In this document: in pieces, positions 36,450-45,885 of the stretch
How the letters are laid out: the number at the start of each line of letters is the position of its first letter
How positions within the stretch are numbered: position 1 is the stretch's first letter
Assembly (NCBI GenBank): GCA_947631625.1
Contig: CANRMA010000011.1
Coordinates: 37,089-101,088, forward strand
Direction of reading: 5' to 3'
Length of the DNA stretch: 64,000 nt
Source of the DNA: an uncultured Lachnospiraceae bacterium
Lineage (GTDB): Bacteria > Bacillota > Clostridia > Lachnospirales > Lachnospiraceae
Made by a program: the position numbers and the translations under genes
The notes under the pieces: generated by a model
Databases searched by the model: none
The model's input: only the letters and a program-made list of their open reading frames with translations
What the model was told of the DNA's origin: nothing

Positions 36450-38116
36450 AATCAGATATAGAAATTGCAAGAGAAGCCGTTCTTGAACCGATCGTCAAAG
36501 TTGCGGGCCGGCTTGGGATGAATGAAGATGATCTGGAATTGTACGGTAAGTATAAGGCTAAGATCTCGGATGAGTATATGGAAAAAATAAAAGATAACCC
36601 TGACGGAAAGCTTATTTTGGTGACGGCGATAAATCCCACTCCGGCAGGAGAAGGCAAAACTACCGTCAGCATAGGTCTGGGACAGGCTTTATGTAAAAAG
36701 GGCAGGAATGCGCTTCTGGCACTGAGAGAACCTTCGCTTGGCCCCTGTTTTGGAATAAAAGGCGGAGCTGCGGGAGGCGGATATTCCCAGGTAGTGCCAA
36801 TGGAAGATCTGAATCTTCATTTTACGGGAGATTTTCATGCGATCACTTCAGCCGATAATCTTCTTGCTGCAATTCTGGATAATCATATACAGCAGGGAAA
36901 TGAACTTGGCATAGATGCCAGGCAGATAGTGTGGAAGCGCTGCATGGATATGAATGACAGAGTGCTTAGAAATATAGTGGTAGGACTTGGAAATAAAACT
37001 GACGGAACGGTAAGGGAAGAACATTTTGTTATCACCGCCGCATCCGAGATAATGGCCATATTGTGCCTGGCTTCTGATATAAAAGATTTAAAGAGAAGGC
37101 TTGGAAAGATAATCGTGGCTTATAATTATGCGGGCGAGCCGGTAACCGCCGCCGATCTGCATGCGGTAGGAGCAATGGCGGCCCTGCTTAAAGACGCAAT
37201 AAAGCCTAACCTTATCCAGACGCTTGAAAATACTCCGGCTATAATCCACGGCGGACCGTTTGCCAATATCGCGCATGGCTGCAATTCCGTCATAGCGACT
37301 AAGACCGCGCTGAAAATGGCTGATTATGTTGTAACGGAGGCCGGTTTTGGAGCCGACCTTGGGGCCGAGAAATTTTTTGACATAAAATGCCGCATAGCAG
37401 GACTTAAGCCGGATGCCGTTGTGCTTGTGGCAACCGTCAGGGCACTTAAATATAACGGCGGCGTGGATAAGTCGGAATTGTCCGCCGAGAATATGGAAGC
37501 TCTGGAAAAGGGTATAGTGAATTTGGAAAAACATATTGAGAATATTCAGAAATATGGCGTGCCGATCGTTGTTACGCTGAATTCTTTTGTTACGGATACT
37601 GACAAAGAGATTGCTTTCGTAAAACGATTTTGTGAAGAAAGAGGCTGTGACTTTGCGCTTGCCAATGTCTGGGAGCATGGCGGGGAAGGCGGGCTTGAAC
37701 TGGCCGATAAGGTGCTGCATACCCTTGAAAATAAGACCTCGGATTTCAAAGAGATCTATGATTCTTCACTGCCGCTGAAAGATAAGATAAAAACTGTCGC
37801 AAAAGAAATCTACGGCGCCAAAAATGTACTGTATACCTCAGAGGCTTCCGCGCAGATACGTAAACTTGAAGAACTTGGTTTTGGAGACATGCCGGTGTGT
37901 ATAGCCAAGACACAATATTCTTTATCCGATGACCCTAAGCTATTAGGCAGACCGGAAGGATTTGATATCACGGCGCGGGAAGTTTATGTGTCAGGTGGGG
38001 CAGGGTTTGTGGTAGTTCTGACCGGAAACCTTATGACGATGCCGGGACTTCCCAAAAAGCCGGCGGCATACGGTATAGATTTAACTGATGACGGAGTTAT
38101 AACCGGGCTGTTTTAG
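36446..38116 (+). CDS. fhs: Formate-tetrahydrofolate ligase
   Basis: Makes 10-formyl-THF from formate, THF and ATP; in anaerobes it feeds purine synthesis and one-carbon or acetogenic pathways. The 556-residue length is typical. Seen: the P-loop region [58 protein letters not shown] and [13 protein letters not shown]. The start overlaps the spoIIIE stop (ATGA), so it is co-translated. folD follows after a 61-nt gap, giving consecutive folate one-carbon enzymes. Confidence 0.97.
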   Translation: MKSDIEIAREAVLEPIVKVAGRLGMNEDDLELYGKYKAKISDEYMEKIKDNPDGKLILVTAINPTPAGEGKTTVSIGLGQALCKKGRNALLALREPSLGPCFGIKGGAAGGGYSQVVPMEDLNLHFTGDFHAITSADNLLAAILDNHIQQGNELGIDARQIVWKRCMDMNDRVLRNIVVGLGNKTDGTVREEHFVITAASEIMAILCLASDIKDLKRRLGKIIVAYNYAGEPVTAADLHAVGAMAALLKDAIKPNLIQTLENTPAIIHGGPFANIAHGCNSVIATKTALKMADYVVTEAGFGADLGAEKFFDIKCRIAGLKPDAVVLVATVRALKYNGGVDKSELSAENMEALEKGIVNLEKHIENIQKYGVPIVVTLNSFVTDTDKEIAFVKRFCEERGCDFALANVWEHGGEGGLELADKVLHTLENKTSDFKEIYDSSLPLKDKIKTVAKEIYGAKNVLYTSEASAQIRKLEELGFGDMPVCIAKTQYSLSDDPKLLGRPEGFDITAREVYVSGGAGFVVVLTGNLMTMPGLPKKPAAYGIDLTDDGVITGLF

Positions 38117-38177
38117 CAGGCGCTGAATATAAGCAATTTCATGAAAAATGATGTTTAACGGTAAAGGAGTGTTGAAA

Positions 38178-39023
38178 ATGCCACAGATAATTGACGGAAA
38201 AGCTGTTTCCGCACAGATTAAAGATGAACTTAAAGTAAGAGTTGAAGAAATGAAAAAAGAAGGGATATCTCTTTGTCTCGCTGTCATACAGGTAGGCAAT
38301 GATCCTGCTTCAAGCGTATATGTCGGGAATAAGAAAAAGGCCTGTGCATATGTAGGCATAAAGTCTGAAGCTTATGAGCTTGAAGAGAGTACAACCGAAG
38401 AAGAACTGATAAAACTCATAAAAGAATTGAATGAGCGTAAAGATATTAACGGAATTTTGGTACAGCTTCCTTTGCCAAAACATATAAATGAAGATCTGGT
38501 CATCCGTACCATAGATCCGTCCAAAGATGTGGACGGTTTTCATCCGCAGAGCGTAGGAGCTCTCTGTATAGGGCAGCCCGGCTTCGTATCTTGTACGCCT
38601 GCGGGAATAATACAGCTGCTTAAACGTTCAGGGATTGAAATAGCGGGAAAAGAGTGCGTTGTAATAGGCAGAAGCAATATTGTAGGCAAACCTATGTCGC
38701 TTTTGATGCTCAGGGAAAATGCAACAGTGACCATAGCACATTCCAAGACGGTCAATCTTAAAGAAGTGGCTAAACGCGCAGATATACTTATTGTGGCGGT
38801 CGGAAAGCCTAAAATGATAACAAGGGAATATGTAAAAGAAGGAGCGGTTGTAATAGACGTAGGAGTTCATAGGAATGAAAACAATAAATTATGCGGTGAC
38901 GTTGACTATGATGATGTTGCGCCTGTATGCAGCGCGATAACGCCGGTTCCCGGCGGAGTCGGACCTATGACCATAGCAATGCTTATGAATAATTGTGTGG
39001 AGTCGGCTGCTTTAAACCGTTAA
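38178..39023 (+). CDS. folD: Methylene-THF dehydrogenase/cyclohydrolase
   Basis: Interconverts methylene-, methenyl- and 10-formyl-THF. The 281-residue protein has the family patterns VGNDPASSVYVGNKKKACAY (with the catalytic YxxxK lysine), GILVQLPLPKHI, PSKDVDGFHPQSVG, VIGRSNIVGKPMSLLML and PVPGGVGPMTIAMLM. The ATG at 38178 has AAAGGAG 9 nt upstream and replaces a longer frame from 38148. It continues the one-carbon cluster begun by fhs; a zinc-ribbon membrane protein follows 15 nt downstream. Confidence 0.96.
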   Translation: MPQIIDGKAVSAQIKDELKVRVEEMKKEGISLCLAVIQVGNDPASSVYVGNKKKACAYVGIKSEAYELEESTTEEELIKLIKELNERKDINGILVQLPLPKHINEDLVIRTIDPSKDVDGFHPQSVGALCIGQPGFVSCTPAGIIQLLKRSGIEIAGKECVVIGRSNIVGKPMSLLMLRENATVTIAHSKTVNLKEVAKRADILIVAVGKPKMITREYVKEGAVVIDVGVHRNENNKLCGDVDYDDVAPVCSAITPVPGGVGPMTIAMLMNNCVESAALNR

Positions 39024-39038
39024 AGAAAGGGAAAAGAA

Positions 39039-40499
39039 ATGAAATGCCCAAACTGTTCAAGTGAAATGAAAGAGGGACAGTTGATCTGCGAAGCATGCGG
39101 AAACGAGATCCGTATAGTACCTGATTTTGAACCGGAGATAGAAAACAGCATAACAGAGACATTATCCACGCTTGCCGCATTGCAGGATGAAGAAACAACT
39201 GACGGGGAATCCCTTAAAGATAATAGTAGTAGCGACAGTAATGACCATAAAGCTGCCGAGAAAAAGAAGATTGAGCAAAGCCGCAGAATGGGAACCTTGA
39301 TCGGCATTATAATAGCGGTCGTGCTTATAGGCGGACTTTTTTCATATATGATATATTCTTACCATGTGGGAAGCGTGTCGTATCAGGTGGACAAGGCTCA
39401 GAAATATGCCATGCAGGGAAAATATGAACAGGCCATCGCCTGTCTGGACGCCGCATATGAAAGAGATGACACACAGTCTCAGATATTGTTCTTAAAAGCG
39501 GATTATTTTTATTTGTTATTCGATAATGAATCAGCTCTTAATGAATTGAGAAAGGTTATAGATAAAGGTACTTATTCTTATGAAGCCGTGGAAGAAGCAT
39601 ACGATAAAATGATAGCGATATATTCCAAAGAAGAACGCTATGAGGATATCAACAAGCTGCTTCTTTCATGTGATGATGAAAACATAGTTAATATATTTCA
39701 GGGATACCTTGCCAAAGCTCCTGAGTTTAGTTATGAAGAGGGAACTTATGACGAAGTAATACCGCTTAAGTTAAGTTCAAACACGGCCGGGACGATTTAT
39801 TATACGTCCGACGGTTCAATGCCGGATGAGAACAGTAAAGTTTATACCGCCCCGTTGTTCCTTGAAAGCGGAGATTACACCATAAAAGCCGTTTTTATCA
39901 ACAATTACGGCATTAAGAGTGAAGTGGTAAGCAAAAGTTATCATATCAATATTGAGATACCTGTGTCACCGGAAGTTGATCTGTACAGCGGAGAGTATGA
40001 TAAACCTATGTTGGTCACCGTGACTTCTCAGGCCGGCTGCGACATCTATTATACCACGGACGGTACGGAACCTACAAAAGACAGTGTGCTGTATACAGGT
40101 CCCATACCCATGCCTCTTGGAACAACCAACTTTAAATTTGTATGCATAAGTGAAGAGGGCGTAGCAAGTGAAGCAACGGCAAGAACATATGTTCTTGAAC
40201 TGGAAGGCGCTGTTTCTACCGATGAAGCGGTGGATGAACTTATAAATAAACTTGTTGAAGCCGGATATCTGGAGAACAGGCAGGGTAAAGTCCCTCAGCA
40301 GAATGTTATTTATACTTATCAGTTCAGTTCGGTTGTGGGTATAAATGATGAGGTATATTTTACTGTCAATGAATACTTTGATGACGGTACCGGAATTCTC
40401 AGCAGAACAGATAAAGTATTTTTAGTTCAGGCTTATAATAAAACAGTTGCGAAACTGGGATATGATGAAAACGGGAATTTTGTGGCGCTTCCAATATAA
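39039..40499 (+). CDS. Zinc-ribbon membrane protein with TPR and chitobiase-like modules
   Basis: A 486-residue protein. Residues 1-25 hold a zinc ribbon (C3, C6, C17, C20: CPNC...CEAC). A disordered polar stretch leads to one membrane segment at about 85-107, so the ribbon is cytoplasmic and the rest outside. A TPR-like region (YAMQGKYEQAIACLDAAYER) follows. Two tandem modules of the chitobiase/beta-hexosaminidase C-terminal type come next (TIYYTSDGSMPDENSKVY and DIYYTTDGTEPTKDSVLY), then a C-terminal domain. No catalytic domain is visible. The layout suggests an envelope-sensing or scaffolding role, but that is inference. Confidence 0.82.
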   Translation: MKCPNCSSEMKEGQLICEACGNEIRIVPDFEPEIENSITETLSTLAALQDEETTDGESLKDNSSSDSNDHKAAEKKKIEQSRRMGTLIGIIIAVVLIGGLFSYMIYSYHVGSVSYQVDKAQKYAMQGKYEQAIACLDAAYERDDTQSQILFLKADYFYLLFDNESALNELRKVIDKGTYSYEAVEEAYDKMIAIYSKEERYEDINKLLLSCDDENIVNIFQGYLAKAPEFSYEEGTYDEVIPLKLSSNTAGTIYYTSDGSMPDENSKVYTAPLFLESGDYTIKAVFINNYGIKSEVVSKSYHINIEIPVSPEVDLYSGEYDKPMLVTVTSQAGCDIYYTTDGTEPTKDSVLYTGPIPMPLGTTNFKFVCISEEGVASEATARTYVLELEGAVSTDEAVDELINKLVEAGYLENRQGKVPQQNVIYTYQFSSVVGINDEVYFTVNEYFDDGTGILSRTDKVFLVQAYNKTVAKLGYDENGNFVALPI

Positions 40500-40525
40500 A
40501 CATATGTTCGGACATGTATTTTTTT
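40499..40525 (+). terminator. Possible terminator after zinc-ribbon gene
   Basis: AACATATGT and ACATGTATT form an imperfect hairpin around a TCGG loop, followed by TTTTTTT. Pairing is short and includes a wobble and a mismatch. Confidence 0.45.
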
Positions 40526-40550
40526 GGAATCATAAAAATGCACAAACTTA

Positions 40551-40579
40551 TTGCAAATTGCAGTAACTTCCTTTATGAT
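40551..40579 (+). promoter_or_regulatory. Promoter for nfnAB
   Basis: TTGCAA (40551-40556) and TATGAT (40574-40579) are 17 nt apart. A TAGGAGG ribosome site and the nfnA ATG follow within 35 nt. Confidence 0.65.
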
Positions 40580-40613
40580 TATTATGATATATAGTTTTAG
40601 GAGGATGGGAGTA

Positions 40614-41495
40614 ATGTACAAGATTTTAGAGGCTAAGGAGCTTACGACAAACATTTATCTCATGGTAGTTGAGGCAGAGCGTGTGGCTAAATCCTGTAAA
40701 CCCGGTCAGTTTATTATTGTAAGGATGGATGAGGACAGTGAAAGAATTCCGCTCACTATTTGCGATTATGACCGTGAAGCAGGAACTGTTACCATTGTAT
40801 TTCAGATAGTCGGAGCGGCAACCTATAGAATGGCAGCTTTAAAGGCCGGAGACAGTTTCAGGGATTTTGTCGGTCCGCTTGGCTGTCCGTCGGAATTTGT
40901 AAAAGAAGATATAGAGGCGTTAAAAGCAAAGAAGATGCTTTTTGTGGCCGGCGGCGTAGGAACCGCGCCTGTATATCCGCAGGTCAAATGGCTTCGTGAA
41001 AAAGGTATTGATGCAGATGTCATTGTAGGCGCCAAGACCAAGGATTTGATCATTTTGGAAAAAGAAATGGAAGCTGTCGCAGGAAATCTTTATGTTACGA
41101 CCGACGACGGTTCATACGGAAGGAGCGGCATGGTGACTCAGACTATAAAGGACCTTGTTGAAGAGGGTAAAAAATATGATGTCTGCGTAGCCATAGGGCC
41201 GATGATAATGATGAAATTTGTATGTAAGATGACAGAGGAACTTGGCATTCCGACCATAGTCAGCTTAAATCCTATTATGGTAGACGGTACCGGTATGTGC
41301 GGCGCCTGTCGTGTTACGGTAGGCGGAGAAGTTAAATTTGCCTGTGTTGACGGTCCGGAATTTGACGGTCATAAGGTGGATTTTGATCAGGCGATGAAGC
41401 GTCAGCAGATGTATAAGACCGAAGAGGGAAGAGCCTTTTTAAAGGCCAAAGAGGGCGATACACATCACGGCGGCTGCGGAAACTGCGCCGGCTGA
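40614..41495 (+). CDS. nfnA: NADH-dependent ferredoxin:NADP oxidoreductase, subunit A
   Basis: A 293-residue FAD/NAD-binding reductase subunit with one [2Fe-2S] cluster. Seen: ferredoxin-reductase-type FAD contact RIPLTICDYD, NAD-binding VAGGVGTAPVYPQ, and the C-terminal cluster cysteines in GMCGACRVTVGGEVKFACVD. The start at 40614 follows AGGAGG. The next gene encodes the matching B subunit; together they form the electron-bifurcating transhydrogenase known from Clostridium kluyveri and Moorella. Members are often annotated as sulfide dehydrogenase or glutamate synthase small subunit; the pairing with the B subunit supports Nfn. Confidence 0.87.
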   Translation: MYKILEAKELTTNIYLMVVEAERVAKSCKPGQFIIVRMDEDSERIPLTICDYDREAGTVTIVFQIVGAATYRMAALKAGDSFRDFVGPLGCPSEFVKEDIEALKAKKMLFVAGGVGTAPVYPQVKWLREKGIDADVIVGAKTKDLIILEKEMEAVAGNLYVTTDDGSYGRSGMVTQTIKDLVEEGKKYDVCVAIGPMIMMKFVCKMTEELGIPTIVSLNPIMVDGTGMCGACRVTVGGEVKFACVDGPEFDGHKVDFDQAMKRQQMYKTEEGRAFLKAKEGDTHHGGCGNCAG

Positions 41496-41549
41496 CGGCA
41501 GGAAAGCTGATTAATGCGTAAGAGCGTAACTTTGAAAGGAGATATCATA

Positions 41550-42932
41550 ATGGATGTTTTAAATAAAGTGCCTGTACGCGAGCAGGATGCTAAGGTGCGT
41601 GCGGCAAATTTTGAAGAGGTATGTCTCGGATATAATAAAGAAGAGGCTGTGTGTGAAGCTCAAAGATGTATCAATTGCAAAAACGCGCAGTGTATAAAAG
41701 GCTGTCCGGTAGCAATCAATATTCCGGGCTTTATAGAAAAAGTAAAAGACGGGGATATCGAAGCCGCTTATCAGATAATCAGTGAATCGTCAGCGCTTCC
41801 GGCAGTATGCGGCCGCGTATGCCCTCAGGAAAGCCAGTGTGAGGGCAAGTGTATACGCGGGATAAAAGGCGAACCTATCTCCATCGGCAAGCTTGAGCGT
41901 TTCGTGGCGGACTGGGCGAGAGAAAATAATGTTAAGCCTGAGGGCGCCAAAGAGAAAAAGGGTAAAAAGGTAGCTGTTATAGGTTCCGGTCCTGCAGGCC
42001 TTACCTGTGCGGGAGATCTTGCCAAGATGGGCTATGACGTAACCATTTTTGAGGCACTGCATGAAGCCGGCGGCGTGCTTGTATACGGTATTCCGGAATT
42101 CCGTCTTCCCAAGAAAGCGGTAGTTCAGAAAGAGATTGAAAACGTTAAATCGCTTGGCGTAAAAATAGAGACAAATGTTGTAATAGGTAAATCCGTAACC
42201 ATAGACGAACTAATGAAAGATGAAGGGTTTGACGCTGTGTTTATCGGTTCGGGCGCAGGGCTTCCCAAGTTTATGGGGATACCGGGCGAGCAGGCAAACG
42301 GCGTATTTTCAGCTAATGAATATCTTACCAGAAGCAATCTCATGAAAGCTTTTGATGAAGGATCCGATACGCCTATCATGCGAGGTAAGGAAGTGGCTGT
42401 CGTGGGCGGCGGAAATGTTGCAATGGACGCTGCAAGAACCGCGCTCAGGCTTGGGGCAAATGTACATATCGTATACCGCAGGAGTGAAGAAGAGCTGCCG
42501 GCGCGTGTGGAAGAAGTACATCATGCCAAAGAAGAGGGAATAATATTTGATCTTTTGACCAATCCGGTAGAGATCATTGCGGATGAAAACGGTTGGGTAT
42601 GCGGTATGAAATGTATCAGGATGGAACTTGGAGAACCTGATGCTTCAGGAAGAAGACGTCCGGTTGAGATACCCGGTTCAGAGTTTGTAATGGATGTGGA
42701 TACGGTCATCATGTCGCTTGGTACTTCGCCCAACCCGCTTATCTCATCAACTACCGAAGGTTTGGAAGTAAATAAGTGGAAATGCATAATTGCAGACGAA
42801 GAGCATGGAAAGACAACCAAAGAGGGCGTATATGCAGGCGGAGATGCAGTAACAGGCGCAGCTACCGTTATACTTGCAATGGGCGCAGGTAAAGCTGCCG
42901 CCAAGGGGATTGATGAGTATCTGTCGAGATAA
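41550..42932 (+). CDS. nfnB: NADH-dependent ferredoxin:NADP oxidoreductase, subunit B
   Basis: A 460-residue GltD-like flavoprotein. The N-terminus has cysteines for two [4Fe-4S] clusters (CINCKNAQCIKGCP, then CGRVCPQESQCEGKC). An FAD motif VIGSGPAGLTCAGDLA and an NADP motif VVGGGNVAMDAARTALRLGA follow, and FAD contacts GVYAGGDAVTGAATVI lie near the C-terminus. AAAGGAG precedes the ATG. Partner NfnA is immediately upstream, so together they couple NADPH, NADH and reduced ferredoxin. The same fold occurs in glutamate synthase beta subunit, but no large glutamate synthase gene is nearby. Confidence 0.88.
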   Translation: MDVLNKVPVREQDAKVRAANFEEVCLGYNKEEAVCEAQRCINCKNAQCIKGCPVAINIPGFIEKVKDGDIEAAYQIISESSALPAVCGRVCPQESQCEGKCIRGIKGEPISIGKLERFVADWARENNVKPEGAKEKKGKKVAVIGSGPAGLTCAGDLAKMGYDVTIFEALHEAGGVLVYGIPEFRLPKKAVVQKEIENVKSLGVKIETNVVIGKSVTIDELMKDEGFDAVFIGSGAGLPKFMGIPGEQANGVFSANEYLTRSNLMKAFDEGSDTPIMRGKEVAVVGGGNVAMDAARTALRLGANVHIVYRRSEEELPARVEEVHHAKEEGIIFDLLTNPVEIIADENGWVCGMKCIRMELGEPDASGRRRPVEIPGSEFVMDVDTVIMSLGTSPNPLISSTTEGLEVNKWKCIIADEEHGKTTKEGVYAGGDAVTGAATVILAMGAGKAAAKGIDEYLSR

Positions 42933-42974
42933 TCATAAGACGGTTTTTACTTTAATGATCATAAAGTATACGAC

Positions 42975-43026
42975 AAAAGCATATCGGCAGGGCGTATAAA
43001 AATCATCGTCCTGCCGATATGCTTTT
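42975..43026. terminator. Strong bidirectional terminator after nfnB
   Basis: AAAAGCATATCGGCAGGGCG (42975-42994) pairs with CGTCCTGCCGATATGCTTTT (43007-43026), 20 bp with one G-U wobble and a 12-nt loop. It separates nfnAB from the converging ECF gene. Confidence 0.92.
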
Positions 43027-43120
43027 ATTTATAATTGTTATTGCTATTATTATTATTGCTATTGTTATTGTTATTGCTATTATTATTATTGCTATTGATA
43101 TTGTTATTTATATTTACATT
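43027..43120. repeat. Trinucleotide (ATT/GTT/GCT) low-complexity run
   Basis: About 90 bp made almost wholly of ATT, GTT and GCT triplets follows the terminator and abuts the 3' end of the ECF gene. A plus-strand frame through it would read only I, V and A residues and lacks a ribosome site, so it is treated as noncoding simple sequence. Confidence 0.8.
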
Positions 43121-43127
43121 TACATTA

Positions 43128-43643
43128 CTATTCGTTACTTAGCATCTTGTTATAAATCTTACGCAGATTACAGGGAAAACATAAAACTATGCCTGCGACT
43201 GCCCCTATAACAGCCTGTAATATTTCAAACGGAAGTTTAAGCATGGCGTATTCCGGTGTGCTGTATATGTAGGCGCGGCCGAGAGTATAGCCTATGACCA
43301 TTATGACGGCGCCTGTGGTAACCCCGATAATTGCGCCAACCTTGTGGTTCTTATGAAATATTTTATTGGCAAAAAGCGAAATTACAACAGCCTGAATGCC
43401 ATGTGTGAAAAGCGATACAAACATAGGCGCAGGATAGAAGAAAAAATCGCCTAAGAATGAACCTATGCCGCCAACTATGAAAGCATATACAGGGTCCAGT
43501 AAAATGGCTGCCGTACATATGGAAACATCACACAGGTAAAGATGCCCTCCGGGAACCGGAATGCTGAATGAGCTTAGAGCTATGGTCAGCGCCATAAAGA
43601 TTGCCGCAAATGTAAGTTTTTTAGTAGTAGTATCCGTGATCAT
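43128..43643 (-). CDS. ECF transporter S component (vitamin-type substrate unknown)
   Basis: A 171-residue membrane protein with about six hydrophobic segments. It begins TKKLTFAAIFMALTIALSSF and continues PGGHLYLCDVSICTAAILLD and GGIGSFLGDFFFYPAPMFVS, typical of the substrate-binding S component of energy-coupling factor transporters. It needs shared EcfA/EcfA'/EcfT proteins encoded elsewhere. Its promoter is perfect-spaced on the minus strand. The 75-nt leader shows no riboswitch I recognise, so the substrate cannot be guessed from regulation. Confidence 0.88.
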   Translation of the reverse strand: MITDTTTKKLTFAAIFMALTIALSSFSIPVPGGHLYLCDVSICTAAILLDPVYAFIVGGIGSFLGDFFFYPAPMFVSLFTHGIQAVVISLFANKIFHKNHKVGAIIGVTTGAVIMVIGYTLGRAYIYSTPEYAMLKLPFEILQAVIGAVAGIVLCFPCNLRKIYNKMLSNE

Positions 43644-43724
43644 TTTGTCTCTCCTGATATAAGTTGGATTTAGTTGTTATCATACTTTTCCTATATGAAT
43701 TATATATTTGATGCTTATATTAAT

Positions 43725-43753
43725 CTTATACTACTATTAAATGTATATGTCAA
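43725..43753 (-). promoter_or_regulatory. Promoter for ECF S component
   Basis: On the minus strand TTGACA (43748-43753) and TATAAG (43725-43730) are 17 nt apart, about 80 nt before the start codon. The rest of the 347-bp gap, toward the Dabb gene, has only a lone TATAAT at 43956-43961 without a good -35. Confidence 0.75.
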
Positions 43754-43990
43754 GTATTTGTACATATAAAGCAGAAGTTTCGTGCTGCCCGGCAGATGTA
43801 GTTTTGTTTCTGACGGCTTATGCTGCCTGACAGGAAGTATTGTCAAATATGATGAATTTTGCTAAAATCAATATTAACGGACCGGGATAATGTTAAAGGC
43901 AGTTTGGAAAGTGTAAGAGAGTTAAACGGGTCTGTATAAGAGAATTTAATGGATCTATAATAAAATGTAAATCACGGAAAGGAAGAAATT

Positions 43991-44290
43991 ATGGTACATC
44001 ACATTGTTTTATGGAATTTGAATGAAGAGTTGTCTTATGAAGAAAAGCAGGAGGCTGCGGCGCGCATTAAAGCGGAACTTGAGGCTGTGAAAAATGAGGT
44101 GTCCGGCGTTGTATCGTTAAGTGTGGTTACAGATCCGCTTGATTCAAGCAATAAGGAAGTTGGACTTATTTCTGTTTTTGAGTCCGAAGAAGCGCTTAAA
44201 GCATATCAGGTGCATCCGGCCCATGTTGAGGCGGGAAAGTATATAAGAAGCGTCACAAACGGAAGATCCTGCATTGACTATACCGAATAA
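43991..44290 (+). CDS. Dabb (stress-responsive A/B barrel) protein
   Basis: A 99-residue protein of the dimeric alpha/beta-barrel (Dabb) family. Seen: VHHIVLWNLNEELS at the N-terminus and FESEEALKAYQVHPAHVEAG near the end, the usual 'Y..HP.H' pattern. Family members are small soluble dimers of mostly unknown activity. GGAAAGGAAG lies before the ATG. Its neighbours are unrelated; a plausible -10 (TATAAT at 43956) precedes it. Confidence 0.9.
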   Translation: MVHHIVLWNLNEELSYEEKQEAAARIKAELEAVKNEVSGVVSLSVVTDPLDSSNKEVGLISVFESEEALKAYQVHPAHVEAGKYIRSVTNGRSCIDYTE

Positions 44291-44337
44291 AACGGCGTAT
44301 CAACAGCATATTCAAAAAAAGGAGAAGTTGGGCGTTA

Positions 44338-45390
44338 ATGAATAAACGGGATAACGAAGATAAAAACACGGAAAACCATCATAACGAAGACTGCGGAAAA
44401 GGTACGCTAAACAGGTATATGGTATGCGGCTGTATTTTTATCCTGCTTGCGGCGGCATTTATATTGCTGTTTATGAGAGCATTCCGCAGTGATAATTCTC
44501 AAAATGATGAAGATGCGATGCTTCAGCAGAAAATAAGTGATTATGCCAAGGAGCAGGAACAAAATGACGGTATCGGAAGGCAGAAAGCCTTAGTGACAGA
44601 GACTTTTAGCGATACGGAAGATGGCAAAGTCCCGGTCTATGACAGTACGGTTTCGGGTAATGCTAAAACGGCGGTAGTTGTGGATATAGAGGACGAAAAC
44701 GATATTGCTTATACCAAAGAGTTCATTTTAAAGGAAATGACTCCTTATTTTGAGGAAAATAATCTTGAAGCAGTATGGGATCTGGCGCACCTTAAGCGGT
44801 ATGTCAGGCTTTCCGAGGGGCTTAAGGGAAGCGGTACTTATTATTATCAGGGGGATGTGGACTCTGAGGGGCTGCCTGACGGCAAAGGGCTTGCGATTTA
44901 TGAAAACAATACATATTATTATGGCTCATGGTCGCATGGTCTAAAGAGCGGTGACGGAAGGTGGTGCCGCTTTTACATAAATGCTTCGGATAAACTGACT
45001 GAAAATAAAAAATATCAGGCCCACAGTTATGCCGGGGAATGGAAAGACGATCTTCCAAACGGCGACGGCGCCGAGCATTATGATGTGGACATTACCAGGC
45101 TTGAACCGCGCGAAAGGATCAAACAGAATGTTGTAGGCAATTTCACCAACGGACTGTACGACGGTTATATGTTTCAAAATACCGTTGATAATGTCGGACT
45201 TGTGGAAGAGTGGTACGGCAACGCCGCAGACGGTGTGTTTGATTCGTGGGAAGATATAAGCAGTCTGGGCGAATACTTTGCGTGGCAGAATGCGGAAGAT
45301 AAGACATTGTATATTAAAATAGACGGCAAAGACAACAAAAATCAGGGAATACGCGAAATTTATGAAAATAACGATCATTTCGGCAGGTAA
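44338..45390 (+). CDS. Single-pass membrane protein with MORN-type repeats
   Basis: A 350-residue protein with a polar N-terminus, one membrane segment (about residues 28-46) and an external region. It holds MORN-like units such as GSGTYYYQGDVDSEGLPDGK, YYYGSWSHGLKSGDG and YAGEWKDDLPNGDGAEHY. MORN repeats often mediate lipid or protein contact; no enzyme domain is visible. GGAGAAG precedes the ATG. Its last 29 bases overlap the start of rlmH in a different frame, so the two genes are tightly linked. Confidence 0.8.
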   Translation: MNKRDNEDKNTENHHNEDCGKGTLNRYMVCGCIFILLAAAFILLFMRAFRSDNSQNDEDAMLQQKISDYAKEQEQNDGIGRQKALVTETFSDTEDGKVPVYDSTVSGNAKTAVVVDIEDENDIAYTKEFILKEMTPYFEENNLEAVWDLAHLKRYVRLSEGLKGSGTYYYQGDVDSEGLPDGKGLAIYENNTYYYGSWSHGLKSGDGRWCRFYINASDKLTENKKYQAHSYAGEWKDDLPNGDGAEHYDVDITRLEPRERIKQNVVGNFTNGLYDGYMFQNTVDNVGLVEEWYGNAADGVFDSWEDISSLGEYFAWQNAEDKTLYIKIDGKDNKNQGIREIYENNDHFGR

Positions 45391-45841
45391 GATAAAAGAA
45401 AAATATTATCGTGACGCAATAAAGGAATATGAAAAAAGACTTGGCAGGTATTGTAAGCTTGAGATGATCGAGGTGGAGGATGAAAAAACTTCGGAAGGCG
45501 CGTCGGAAGCGACTCAGGAGCAGATAAAAGAAAAAGAAGCTTTGCGCATGCTAAAACACATAAAAGAAGACGGTTTTTTGATAACTCTCGAGATTGAAGG
45601 GGAAATGTACGATTCAGAGACTCTTGCGGCAAAGCTTGAAAGACTTGGCGTGCAGGGCGTAAGCCATATACAGTTCGTTATAGGAGGTTCGCTTGGTTTA
45701 CATAAAAGTATATGTAGGAAAGCTGACCTGCGCCTTAGTTTTTCAAAAATGACTTTTCCGCACCAACTGATGAGGGTTATTTTGTTGGAACAGATATACC
45801 GCAGTTACAGGATAATAAATAAAGAGCCTTATCATAAGTAA
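45362..45841 (+). CDS. rlmH: 23S rRNA pseudouridine-1915 N3-methyltransferase
   Basis: A SPOUT-class methyltransferase that modifies pseudouridine 1915 in helix 69 of 23S rRNA. The 159-residue length is standard. Seen: KITIISAGKIKEKYYRDAIK at the start, FVIGGSLGLHKSI (SAM-binding knot) and SFSKMTFPHQLMRVILLEQI-YRSYRI. The start lies inside the end of the MORN gene (29-nt overlap); AGGGA about 12 nt upstream is its only ribosome site. Confidence 0.96.
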   Translation: MKITIISAGKIKEKYYRDAIKEYEKRLGRYCKLEMIEVEDEKTSEGASEATQEQIKEKEALRMLKHIKEDGFLITLEIEGEMYDSETLAAKLERLGVQGVSHIQFVIGGSLGLHKSICRKADLRLSFSKMTFPHQLMRVILLEQIYRSYRIINKEPYHK

Positions 45842-45885
45842 ATAAGTAAAATAGGGCATTAGCGTCTGCAGAGAGGATGAAAGCT

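Noticed and set aside
43019..43210. Plus-strand frame of I/V/A residues
   Set aside because: It is the translation of the triplet microsatellite and the antisense of the ECF gene end, with no ribosome site.
43644..43747. Riboswitch in the ECF leader
   Set aside because: The leader is about 75 nt, AT-rich, and shows no TPP, FMN, preQ1, cobalamin or other motif I can recognise.
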